Source of the DNA: Calliopsis andreniformis
Lineage: Eukaryota > Arthropoda > Insecta > Hymenoptera > Andrenidae
Direction: 5' to 3'
DNA: 64,000 nucleotides
Assembly: GCF_051401765.1 (NCBI RefSeq)
Contig: NW_027480440.1
Coordinates: 4,774,001-4,838,000, forward strand
Position 1 is the first letter of the stretch. Every line of letters begins with the position of its first letter. The translations under genes were made by a program, and so were the position numbers. Under the pieces are notes generated by a model, which ran no database searches, was not told the origin of the DNA, and worked only from the letters and a program-made list of their open reading frames with translations. This document shows, piece by piece, positions 37,925 to 50,177 of the stretch.

Positions 37925-40449
37925 CTCAATCCTCAATCCTCAATCCTCAATCCTCAATCCTCAATCCTCAATCATCAATCCTCAATCCTCAATCCTCAAT
38001 CCTCAATCTTCAATCCTCAATACTCAATCCTCAACTCGCAATCCTCAATAGTCAATCTTCAATCCTCAATACTCAATATTCAATCCTCAATCCTCAATCC
38101 TCAATCCTCAATCCTCATTCTTCGATCCTCAATACCCAATCCTCAATCTTCAATCCTCAATCCTCAATCCTCAATTCTCAATCCTCAATCATCCGTATTT
38201 AGTCCTCAAACCCCAATCCTCAACCCAGAGCCCTCATCCTCAATCCTCAATCCTCAATCCTCAATCCTCAATCTGCAATCCTCAATACTCAATCTTCAAT
38301 CCACACTCGTCAGTCCTCAAACCTCAATTCTGAATCCTCAATCCTGAATCCTCAATCTTCAGCCCTCAGTCCTCAACATTCAGTTGTCAATCCTCAATCC
38401 TCAATAGAATATCCTCAATTCACAGTTTTCAATACTCAATACTCAATCTGCAATCTTCAAATCTCTATCCAGGAAAATAAATTCTCATCACTCAACCCTC
38501 AACACTCAGTACTCAATGTTCAATCCTCATCCTCAATTCTGAATCTTCAATCCTCAATACTGAATCTTCAGTCCGCAATCCTCAATCCCCAATCCTCAAT
38601 CCTCAATCCTCAATCTTCAACCCTCAATACTCAATCTTCAATCCTCAATCCGCAATCCTCAATCATCATTCGTCAATCCTCAATACCCAATCCTCAATCT
38701 TCAATCCTCATTCCTCAATTCTCAATTCTCAATCCTCAATCCTCAGACCTCAGACATCAATATTCAACACTCAGTCCTCGTCCTCAATCCACAACCCTCA
38801 ATCCTCAACCCTCAATCTTTAATCATCAATATCCAATCTTCAATCCTCAATCCTCAATCCTCAATCCTCAATCCTCAATCCTCAATCCTCAATCCTCAAT
38901 CCTCAGTCCCCAAACATCAATCCTGAATCCTCAATCCTGAATCCTCAATCTTCAGCCCTCAGTCCTCAAGAATCAGTGGTCCATCCTCAATCCTCAATAG
39001 AATATCATGACTTCACAGTTTTCAATACTCAATACTCAACCTGCAATCTTCAAATCTCTATCCACAAACATCAATTCTCATCACTCAACCCTCAAAACTC
39101 AATCCCCAATCCTCAATATTCAAGCCTCAATCCTCAATCCTCAATCCACAATCCTCAACCTTCAATCCTCAATACTCAATCTTCAATCCTCAATCCTCAA
39201 CCCCCAATACTCAATTCGCAATCCTCAATAGTCGATCTTCAATCCTCAATACTCAATATTCAATCCTCAATCCTCAATCCTCAATCCTCAATCATCATCC
39301 TTCAATCCTCAATACCCTATCCTCAATCTTCAATCCTCAATCCTCAATCCTCAATACCCAATCCTCAATCTTCAATCCTCAATCCTCAATCCTCAATTCT
39401 CAATCCTCAATCCTCAATCCTCAGACCTCAAACATAAATATTCAACCCTCAGTCCTCGTCCTCAATCCACAACCCTCAGTCCTCTATCCTCAATCCTCAA
39501 TCCTCAATCCTCAATCCTCAATCCTCAATCATCAATCCTCAATCCTCAATCCTCAATCCTCAATCTTCAATCCTCAATACTCAATCCTCAACTCGCAATC
39601 CTCAATAGTCAATCTTCAATCCTCAATACTCAATATTCAATCCTCAATCCTCAATCCTCAATCCTCAATCCTCATTCTTCGATCCTCAATACCCAATCCT
39701 CAATCTTCAATCCTCAATCCTCAATCCTCAATTCTGAATCCTCAATCCTCCGTCCTTAGTCCTCAAACCCCAATCCTCAACCCAGAGCCCTCATCCTCAA
39801 TCCTCAATCCTCAATCCTCAATCCTCAATCTTCAATCCTCAATACTCAATCTTCTATCCACACTCGTCAGTCCTCAAACCTCAATTCTGAATCCTCAATC
39901 CTGAATCCTCAATCTTCAGCCCTCAGTCCTCAACATTCAGTTGTCAATCCTCAATCCTCAATAGAATATCCTCAATTCACAGTTTTCAATACTCAATACT
40001 CAATCTGCAATCTTCAAATCTCTATCCAGAAAAATAAATTCTCATCACTCAACCCTCAACACTCAGTACTCAATGTTCAATCCTCATCCTCAATTCTGAA
40101 TCTTCAATCCTCAATACTGAATCTTCAGTCCGCAATCCTCAATCCCCAATCCTCAATCCTCAATCCTCAATCTTCAACCCTCAATACTCAATCTTCAATC
40201 CTCAATCCGCAATCCTCAATCCTCATTCGTCAATCCTCAATACCCAATCCTCAATCTTCAATCCTCATTCCTCAATTCTCAATTCTCAATCCTCAATCCT
40301 CAGACCTCAGACATCAATATTCAACACTCAGTCCTCGTCCTCAATCCACAATCCTCAATCCTCAACCCTCAATCTTTAATCATCAATATTCAATCTTCAA
40401 TCCTCAATCCTCAATCCTCAATCCTCAATCCTCAATCCTCAATCTTCAA
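37925..40449 (+). repeat. 2.5-kb segment duplicated at 45,448-47,972 (offset 7,523)
   Basis: N 38402, M 38995 and N 39959 match 45925, 46518 and 47482 at exactly 7,523 bp. Frames at 38976 and 46499 translate identically over 153 codons. The copies part at 40,449/47,972, one continuing with CAATCCT CACTCCT and the other with CACCACT. The N-to-M distance is 593 bp and the M-to-N distance 964 bp. Confidence 0.88.
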
Positions 40450-40533
40450 TCCTCACTCCTCAGTCCTCAAACCTCAATTCTGAATCCTCAATCCTGAATC
40501 CTCAATCTTCAGCCCTCAGTCCTCAAACCTCAA

Positions 40534-43212
40534 TTCTGAATCCTCAATCCTCAATCCTCAGTCCTCAAACCACAATCCTGAATCCTCAATCCTGAATCCT
40601 CAATCTTCAGCCCTCAGTCCTCAAGAATCAGTGGTCCATCCTCAATCCTCAATAGAATATCATGATTTCACAGGTTTCAATACTCAATACTCAACCTGCA
40701 ATCTTCAAATCTCTATCCACAAACATCAATTCTTATCACTCAACCCTCAAAACTCAATCCCCAATCCTCAATATTCAAGCCTCAATCCTCAATCCTCAAT
40801 CCACAATCCTCAACCTTCTATCCTCAATACTCAATCTTCAAACCCTCAATCCTCAACCCTCAATCCTCAATTCGCAATCCTCAACAGTCGATCTTCAATC
40901 CTCAATACTCAATATTCAATCCTCAATCCTCAATCCTCAATCCTGAATCATCATCCTTCAATCCTCAATACCCTATCCTCAATCTTCAATCCTCAATCCT
41001 CAATCCTCAATACCCAATCCTCAATCTTCAATCCTCGATCCTCAATCCTCAATTCTCAATCCACAATCCTCAATCCTCAGGCCTCAAACATAAATATTCA
41101 ACCCTCAGTCCTCGTTCTCAATCCACAACCCTCAATCCTCTATCCTCAATCCTCAATCCTCAATCCTCAATACCCAATCCTCAATCTTCAATCCTCAATC
41201 CTCAATCCTCAATCCTCAATCCTCAATCCTCAATCCTCAATCTTCAATCCTCAATACTCAATCTTCAATCCTCACTCCTCAGTCCTCAAACCTCAACTCT
41301 GGATCCTCAATCCTGAATCCTCAATCTTCAGCCCTCAGTCCTCAACATTCAGTTGTCAATCCTCAATCCTCAATAGAATATCCTCAATTCACAGTTTTCA
41401 ATACTCAATACTCAATCTGCAATCTTCAAATCTCTATCCAGAAACATAAATTCTCATCACTCAACCCTCAACACTCAGTACTCAATGTTCAATCCTCATC
41501 CTCAATTCTGAATCTTCAATCCTCAATACTGAATCTTCAATCCGCAATCCTCAATCCCCAATCCTCAATCCTCAATCATCAATCTTCAACCCTCAATACT
41601 CAATCTTCAATCCTCAATCCGCAATCCTCAATCCTCAATCATCTTCCTTCAATCCTCAATACCCTATCCTCAATCTTCATTCCTCAATCCTCAATCCGCA
41701 ATACCCAATCCTCAATCTTCAATCCTCAATCCTCAATCCTCAATTCTCAATCCTCAATCCTCAATCCTCAGACCTCAAACATAAATATTCAACCCTCAGT
41801 CCTCTTCTTCAATCCACAACCCTCAGTCCTCAATCCTCAATCCTCAATCCTCAATCTTCAATCCTCAATCCTCAATCCTCAATCCTCAATCCTCAATCCT
41901 AAATCCTCAATCTTCAATCCTCAATCCTCAATCCTCAATTCTCAATCGTCAATCCTCAGTCCTCAAACCTCAAAACTGAGTCCTTAATCCTGAATCCTCA
42001 ATCTTCAGACCTCAGTCCTCAACAATCAGTTGTCAATTCTCAATCCTCAATAGAATATCATCAATTCACAGTTTGCAATACTCAATACTCAATCTGCAAT
42101 CTTCAAATCTGAATCCACAAACATCAATTCTCATCATTCAACCCTCAGCACTCAGTCCCCAATCCTCAATCTTCAATCCTCAATCCTCAATCCTCAATCC
42201 TCGACCCTCAATCTTCGATCCTCAATACTCCATCTTCAATCCTCCATCCTCAATCCTCATTCCTCAATCCTCAATCCTCAATCGTCAGGCTTCAATGCTC
42301 AATACTCAATCTTCAATCCTCAAACCTCAATCCTCAATCCTCACTCTTCAATCCTCAATACCCAATCCTCAATCTTCAATCCTCAATCCTCAATCCTCAA
42401 TTCTCAATCCTCAATCCTCAGTCCTCAGTCCTCAAACCTCAATCCTCAACCCTCAGCCCTCATCCTCAATCCTTGATCGACTATCCTCAATCCTCAACCT
42501 TCAATCCTCAATACTCAATCTTCAATCCTCAATACTCAGTCCTCAATGTTCAATCCTCAATCCTCAATTATCAATCTTCAATCCTCAATTCTCAATCTTC
42601 GATCCTCAATCTTGAATCCTCAGCCCCAATCCTCAATCTTCTATCCTCAATCCTCAATCCTCCCATCGTCAATCCTCAATACTCAGCCTGCAATCCTCAA
42701 TCCTCAATCCTCCATCCTCAACCCTCAATCCTCAAGCGTCAATCCTCAATCCTCAATCCTCAATCCTCAATCTTCAATCCTCAATTCTCAATCTTCAATC
42801 CTCAATCCTCAATCCTCAATCTTCACCACTCAAACCTCAATCCTCAATCCTCAACGTTCAATCCTCAATACCCAATCCTCAGTCTTCAATCCTCAATCCT
42901 CAATCCTCAATCCTCAATCCTCAATCCTCAATCCTCAATCCTCAATCTTCAACCCTCAATACTCAATCTTCAATCCTCAATCCGCAATCCTCAATCCTCG
43001 TTCGTCAATCCTCAATACCCAATCCTCAATCTTCAATCCTCATTCCTCAATTCTCAATTCTCAATCCTCAATCCTCAGACCGCAGACATCAATATTCAAC
43101 ACTCAGTCCTCGTCCTCAATCCACAACCATCAATCCTCAACCCTCAATCTTTAATCATGAATATTCTATCTTCAATTCTCAATCCTCAATCCTCAATCCT
43201 CAATCCTCAATC
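40534..43212 (+). repeat. 2.7-kb segment, right copy of the 5,253-bp duplication
   Basis: M 40650, N 41371 and N 42048 are the partners of 35397, 36118 and 36795. The edge at 43,212 is where this copy passes to CACTCCT heptamers while the left copy continues as plain CAATCCT. Just upstream (40,450-40,533) two short GAATCCT-rich flanks lie in a row, a probable junction scar. Confidence 0.9.
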
Positions 43213-46200
43213 CTCAATCTTCACTCCTCAATCCTCAATGTTCAATCCTCAATACCCAATCCTCAGTCTTCAATCCTCAATCCTCAATCCTCAATCCTCA
43301 ATCCTCAATCCTCAATCCTCAATCCTCAGTCCTCAAACCTCAATCCTGAATCCTCAATCCTGAATCCTCAATCTTCAGCCCTCAGTCCTCAAGAATCAGT
43401 GGTCCATCCTCAATCCTCAATAGAATATCATGACTTCACAGTTTTCAATACTCAATACTCAACCTGCAATCTTCAAATCTCTATCCACAAACATCGATTC
43501 TCATCACTCAACCCTCAAAACTCAATCCCCAATCCTCAATATTCAAGCCTCAATCCTCAATCCACAATCCTCAACCTTCAATCCTCAATACTCAATCTTC
43601 AATCCTCAATCCTCAACCCTCAATCCTCAATTCGCAATCCTCAATAGTCCATCTTCAATCCTCAATACTCAATATTCAATCCTCAATCCTCAATCCTCAA
43701 TCCTCAATCATCATCCTTCAATCCTCAATACCCTATCCTCAATCTTCAATCCTCAATCCTCAATCCTCAATACCCAATCCTCAGTCTTCAATCCTCAATC
43801 CTCAATCCTCAATTCTCAATCCTCAATCCTCAATCCTCAGACCTCAAACATAAATATTCAACCCTCAGTCCTCGTCCTCAATCCATAACCCTCAATCCTC
43901 AATCCTCAATCCTCAATCCTCAATACTCAATCCTCAATCCTCAATCATCAATCCTCAATCCTCAATCCTCAATCCTCAATCTTCAATCCTCAATACTCAA
44001 TCCTCAATTCGCAATCCTCAATAGTCAATCTTCAATCCTCAATACTCAATATTCAATCCTCAATCCTCAATCCTCAATCCTCAATCCTCATTCTTCGATC
44101 CTCAATACCCAATCCTCAATCTTCAATCCTCAATCCTCAATCCTCAATTCTCAATCCTCAATCATCCGTATTTAGTCCTCAAACCCCAATCCTCAACCCA
44201 GAGCCCTCATCCTCAATCCTCAATCCTCAATCCTCAATCCTCAATCTTCAATCCTCAATACTCAATCTTCAATCCACACTCGTCAGTCCTCAAACCTCAA
44301 TTCTGAATCCTCAATCCTGAATCCTCAATCTTCAGCCCTCAGTCCTCAACATTCAGTTGTCAATCCTCAATCCTCAATAGAATATCCTCAATTCACAGTT
44401 TTCAATACTCAATACTCAATCTGCAATCTTCAAATCTCTATCCAGAAAAATAAATTCTCATCACTCAACCCTCAACACTCAGTACTCAATGTTCAATCAT
44501 CATCCTCAATTCTGAATCTTCAATCCTCAATACTGAATCTTCAGTCCGCAATCCTCAATCCCCAATCCTCAATCCTCAATCCTCAATCTTCAACCCTCAA
44601 TACTCAATCTTCAATCCTCAATCCGCAATCCTCAATCATCATTCGTCAATCCTCAATACCCAATCCTCAATCTTCAATCCTCATTCCTCATTTCTCAATT
44701 CTCAATCCTCAATCCTCAGACCTCAGACATCAATATTCAACACTCAGTCCTCGTCCTCAATCCACAACCCTCAATCCTCAACCCTCAATCTTTAATCATC
44801 AATATTCAATCTTCAATCCTCAATCCTCAATCCTCAATCCTCAATCCTCAATCCTCAATCCTCAATCCTCAATCCTCAGTCCTCAAACCTCAATCCTGAA
44901 TCCTCAATCCTGAATCCTCAATCTTCAGCCCTCAGTCCTCAAGAATCAGTGGTCCATCCTCAATCCTCAATAGAATATCATGACTTCACAGTTTTCAATA
45001 CTCAATACTCAACCTGCAATCTTCAAAACTCTATCCACAAACATCAATTCTCATCACTCAACCCTCAAAACTCAATCCCCAATCCTCAATATTCAAGCCT
45101 CAATCCTCAATCCTCAATCCTCAATCCACAATCCTCAACCTTCAATCCTCAATACTCAATCTTCAATCCTCAATCCTCAACCCTCAATCCTCAATTCGCA
45201 ATCCTCAATAGTCGATCTTCAATCCTCAATACTCAATATTCAATCCTCAATCCTCAATCCTCAATCCTCAATCATCATCCTTCAATCCTCAATACCCTAT
45301 CCTCAATCTTCAATCCTCAATCCTCAATCCTCAATACCCAATCCTCAATCTTCAATCCTCAATTCTCAATCCTCAATCCTCAATCCTCAGACCTCAAACA
45401 TAAATATTCAACCCTCAGTCCTCGTCCTCAATCCAGAACCCTCAGTCCTCTATCCTCAATCCTCAATCCTCAATCCTCAATCCTCAATCCTCAATCATCA
45501 ATCCTCAATCCTCAATCCTCAATCCTCAATCTTCAATCCTCAATACTCAATCCTCAACTCGCAATCCTCAATAGTCAATCTTCAATCCTCAATACTCAAT
45601 ATTCAATCCTCAATCCTCAATCCTCAATCCTCAATCCTCATTCTTCGATCCTCAATACCCAATCCTCAATCTTCAATCCTCAATCCTCAATCCTCAATTC
45701 TCAATCCTCAATCATCCGTATTTAGTCCTCAAACCCCAATCCTCAACCCAGAGCCCTCATCCTCAATCCTCAATCCTCAATCCTCAATCCTCAATCTTCA
45801 ATCCTCAATACTCAATCTTCAATCCACACTCGTCAGTCCTCAAACCTCAATTCTGAATCCTCAATCCTGAATCCTCAATCTTCAGCCCTCAGTCCTCAAC
45901 ATTCAGTTGTCAATCCTCAATCCTCAATAGAATATCCTCAATTCACAGTTTTCAATACTCAATACTCAATCTGCAATCTTCAAATCTCTATCCAGGAAAA
46001 TAAATTCTCATCACTCAACCCTCAACACTCAGTACTCAATGTTCAATCCTCATCCTCAATTCTGAATCTTCAATCCTCAATACTGAATCTTCAGTCCGCA
46101 ATCCTCAATCCCCAATCCTCAATCCTCAATCCTCAATCTTCAACCCTCAATACTCAATCTTCAATCCTCAATCCGCAATCCTCAATCATCATTCGTCAAT

Positions 46201-48080
46201 CCTCAATACCCAATCCTCAATCTTCAATCCTCATTCCTCAATTCTCAATTCTCAATCCTCAATCCTCAGACCTCAGACATCAATATTCAACACTCAGTCC
46301 TCGTCCTCAATCCACAACCCTCAATCCTCAACCCTCAATCTTTAATCATCAATATCCAATCTTCAATCCTCAATCCTCAATCCTCAATCCTCAATCCTCA
46401 ATCCTCAATCCTCAATCCTCAATCCTCAGTCCCCAAACATCAATCCTGAATCCTCAATCCCGAATCCTCAATCTTCAGCCCTCAGTCCTCAAGAATCAGT
46501 GGTCCATCCTCAATCCTCAATAGAATATCATGACTTCACAGTTTTCAATACTCAATACTCAACCTGCAATCTTCAAATCTCTATCCACAAACATCAATTC
46601 TCATCACTCAACCCTCAAAACTCAATCCCCAATCCTCAATATTCAAGCCTCAATCCTCAATCCTCAATCCACAATCCTCAACCTTCAATCCTCAATACTC
46701 AATCTTCAATCCTCAATCCTCAACCCCCAATACTCAATTCGCAATCCTCAATAGTCGATCTTCAATCCTCAATACTCAATATTCAATCCTCAATCCTCAA
46801 TCCTCAATCCTCAATCATCATCCTTCAATCCTCAATACCCTATCCTCAATCTTCAATCCTCAATCCTCAATCCTCAATACCCAATCCTCAATCTTCAATC
46901 CTCAATCCTCAATCCTCAATTCTCAATCCTCAATCCTCAATCCTCAGACCTCAAACATAAATATTCAACCCTCAGTCCTCGTCCTCAATCCACAACCCTC
47001 AGTCCTCTATCCTCAATCCTCAATCCTCAATCCTCAATCCTCAATCCTCAATCATCAATCCTCAATCCTCAATCCTCAATCCTCAATCTTCAATCCTCAA
47101 TACTCAATCCTCAACTCGCAATCCTCAATAGTCAATCTTCAATCCTCAATACTCAATATTCAATCCTCAATCCTCAATCCTCAATCCTCAATCCTCATTC
47201 TTCGATCCTCAATACCCAATCCTCAATCTTCAATCCTCAATCCTCAATCCTCAATTCTGAATCCTCAATCCTCCGTCCTTAGTCCTCAAACCCCAATCCT
47301 CAACCCAGAGCCCTCATCCTCAATCCTCAATCCTCAATCCTCAATCCTCAATCTTCAATCCTCAATACTCAATCTTCTATCCACACTCGTCAGTCCTCAA
47401 ACCTCAATTCTGAATCCTCAATCCTGAATCCTCAATCTTCAGCCCTCAGTCCTCAACATTCAGTTGTCAATCCTCAATCCTCAATAGAATATCCTCAATT
47501 CACAGTTTTCAATACTCAATACTCAATCTGCAATCTTCAAATCTCTATCCAGAAAAATAAATTCTCATCACTCAACCCTCAACACTCAGTACTCAATGTT
47601 CAATCCTCATCCTCAATTCTGAATCTTCAATCCTCAATACTGAATCTTCAGTCCGCAATCCTCAATCCCCACTCCTCAATCCTCAATCCTCAATCTTCAA
47701 CCCTCAATACTCAATCTTCAATCCTCAATCCGCAATCCTCAATCCTCATTCGTCAATCCTCAATACCCAATCCTCAATCTTCAATCCTCATTCCTCAATT
47801 CTCAATTCTCAATCCTCAATCCTCAGACCTCAGACATCAATATTCAACACTCAGTCCTCGTCCTCAATCCACAATCCTCAATCCTCAACCCTCAATCTTT
47901 AATCATCAATATTCAATCTTCAATCCTCAATCCTCAATCCTCAATCCTCAATCCTCAATCCTCAATCTTCACCACTCAAACCTCAATCCCCAATCCTCAA
48001 CGTTCAATCCTCAATACCCAATCCTCAGTCTTCAATCCTCAATCCTCAATCCTCAATCCTCAATCCTCAATCCTCAATCC
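43213..48080 (+). repeat. Tandem M-N higher-order repeat, three units
   Basis: M signatures at 43418, 44968 and 46518 are exactly 1,550 bp apart, and N signatures at 44375 and 45925 are also 1,550 bp apart. The third N is at 47482 (1,557), one heptamer longer. M to N is 957, 957 and 964 bp; N to M is 593 and 593. The next M at 48180 is 1,662 bp on, so the regular tandem ends there. Inner parts of the units are not fully colinear: small gains and losses of heptamers compensate. No gene is present. Confidence 0.88.
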
Positions 48081-49557
48081 TCAATCCTCAGTCCTCAAAC
48101 CTCAACCCTGAATCCTCAATCCTGAATCCTCAATCTTCAGCACTCAGTCCTCAACAATCAGTGGTCCATCCTCAATCTTCAATAGAATATCATGATTTCA
48201 CAATTTTCAATACTCAATACTCAACCTGCAATCTTCAAATCTCTATCCACAAACATCAATTCTCATCACGCAACCCTCAACACTCAGTCCCCAATCCCCA
48301 ATATTCAAGCCTCAATCCTCAATCCTCAATCCACAATCCTCAAACTTCAATCCTCAATACTCAATCTTCAATCCTCAATCCTCAACCCTCAATCCTCAAT
48401 TCGCAATCCTCAATAGTCGACCTTCAATCCTCAATACTCAATATTCAATCCTCAATCCTCAATCCTCAATCCTCAATCATCATCCTTCAATCCTCAATAC
48501 CCTATCCTCAATCTTCATTCCTCAATCCCCAATCCTCAATACCCAATCCTCAATCTTCAATCCTCAATCCTCTATCCTCAATTCTCAGTCCTCAATCCTC
48601 AATCCTCAGACCTCAAACATAAATATGCAACCCTCAGTCCTCGTCTTCAATCCACAACCCTCAATCCTCAATCCTCAATCCTCAATCCTCAATCCTCAAT
48701 CTTCAATCCTCAATCCTCAATCCTCAATCCTCAATCCTCAATCCTAAATCCTCAATCTTCAATCCTCAATACTCAATACCCAATCCTCAATCTTCATTCC
48801 TCAATCCTCAATCCTCAATTCTCAATCCTCAATCCTCTGTCCTCAGTCCTCAAACCTCAATCCTCAACCCTCAGCCATCATCGTCAATCCTCAGTCTTCA
48901 ATCCTCAATCCTCAATATACAATCCTGAATCCACAATCCTCAATCCTCAGTCCTCAAACCTCAAACCTGAATCCTTAATCCTGAATCCTCAATCTTCAGA
49001 CCTCAATCCGCAATCCTCAATCGTCAGGTTTCAATGCTCAATACTCAATCTTCAATCCTCAATCCTCAATCCTCAATCCTCAAACCTCATTCTTCAATCC
49101 TCAATACCCAATCCTCAATCTTCAATCCTCAATCCTCAATCCTCAATTCTCAATCCTCAATCCTCAGTCCTCAGTCCTCAAACCACAATCCTCAACCCTC
49201 AGCCCTCATCCTCAATCCTTAATCGACAATCCTCAATCCTCAACCTTCAATCCTCAATACTCAATCTTCAATCCTCAATACTCAGTCCTCAAGGTTCAAT
49301 CCTCAATCCTCAATTATCAATCTTCAATCCTCAATTCTCAATCTTCAATCCTCAATCTTGAATCCTCAGCCCCAATCCTCAATCTTCTATCCTCAATCCT
49401 CAATCATCCCATCGTCAATCCTCAATACTCAGTCTGCAATCCTCAATCCTCAATCCTCCATCCTCAACCCTCAATCCACAAGCGTCAATCCTCAATCCTC
49501 AATCCTCAAGCCTCAATCTTCAATCCTCAATTCTCAATCTTCAATCCTCAATCCTCA
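48081..49557 (+). repeat. M unit and partial copy of 36.96-37.55 kb
   Basis: M at 48180 opens the block. From about 49,020 to 49,557 it follows 37,025-37,560 (offset about 11,999), including the CTTGAATCC and CTCCCATCG/CATCCCATCG irregularities. No gene is present. Confidence 0.75.
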
Positions 49558-50177
49558 ATTCTCAATCCTCAATACTCGATCCTCAAACCTCAATCCTCAA
49601 CCGTCAGTCCTCGTCCTCAATCCTCAAACCTCAATCCTCAATCCTCAATATTCAATCATCAATACTCAATCTTCAATCCTTAATCCTCAATCCTCATTCC
49701 TCAACCTTCAATCCTCAATATTCAACACACAACCCTCATCCATCAATCCTCAATACTCAACCATCAATCCTCAATTCTCAATACTCAATAGAATATAGTG
49801 AATCCTCATGGTTGAATACTCAATCCAAAATATTCAATAATCAAATCTCAATCCTCAAACATCAATCCTCAACACTCAATCCTCAACACTCAGTCCTCTC
49901 TCTTCAATCCTCCATCCTCAATCCTCAATCCTCAAGCGTCAATCCTCAATCCTCAATCCTCAACCCTCAATCCTCAGTCCTCAAACCTCAATCCCGAATC
50001 CTCAATCCTAAATCCTCAATCTTCAGCCCTCAGTCCTCAACAATCAATTGTCAATCCTCAAACCACAATAGAATATCCTCAATTCACAGTTCTCAATACT
50101 CAATGCCCATTCTTCAGTCTTCAAATCACAAACCACAAACATCAATTCTCATCACTCAACCCTCAACACTCAGTACT
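49558..50177 (+). repeat. A-B island inside the M/N domain
   Basis: A at 49786 and B at 50066 are 280 bp apart, and the CAACCGT CAGTCCT CGTCCT block lies on the left, as in the left domain. The A copy is diverged (ATATAGT, GAATCCT, CATGGTT), so it lacks the usual EcoRI site. The B element begins as B (CAACAAT, CAATTGT) but ends as N (CAGTACT, CAATGTT), after which N-type sequence continues. The right junction therefore lies inside the signature. Confidence 0.82.

Larger units (their letters stand above)
35281..37959 (+). repeat. 2.7-kb segment, left copy of the 5,253-bp duplication
   Basis: It contains an M signature at 35397 and N-family signatures at 36118 and 36795. Everything recurs at +5,253 (40650, 41371, 42048). 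Frames opening at 36820, 37220 and 37293 translate identically to those at 42073, 42473 and 42546 over long stretches. Visible differences are isolated, for example CAGACCT against CAGGCCT at 35,826/41,079. A rare CTCCCATCG irregularity near 37,408 is shared by both copies and by about 49,400. No gene is present. Confidence 0.9.

Noticed and set aside
37220..38347. 375-codon frame that is partly conserved in the copy at 42,473
   Set aside because: Conservation of the frame follows from the 5,253-bp DNA duplication. The overlapping frame at 37,293 is conserved equally well, so there is no frame-specific constraint.
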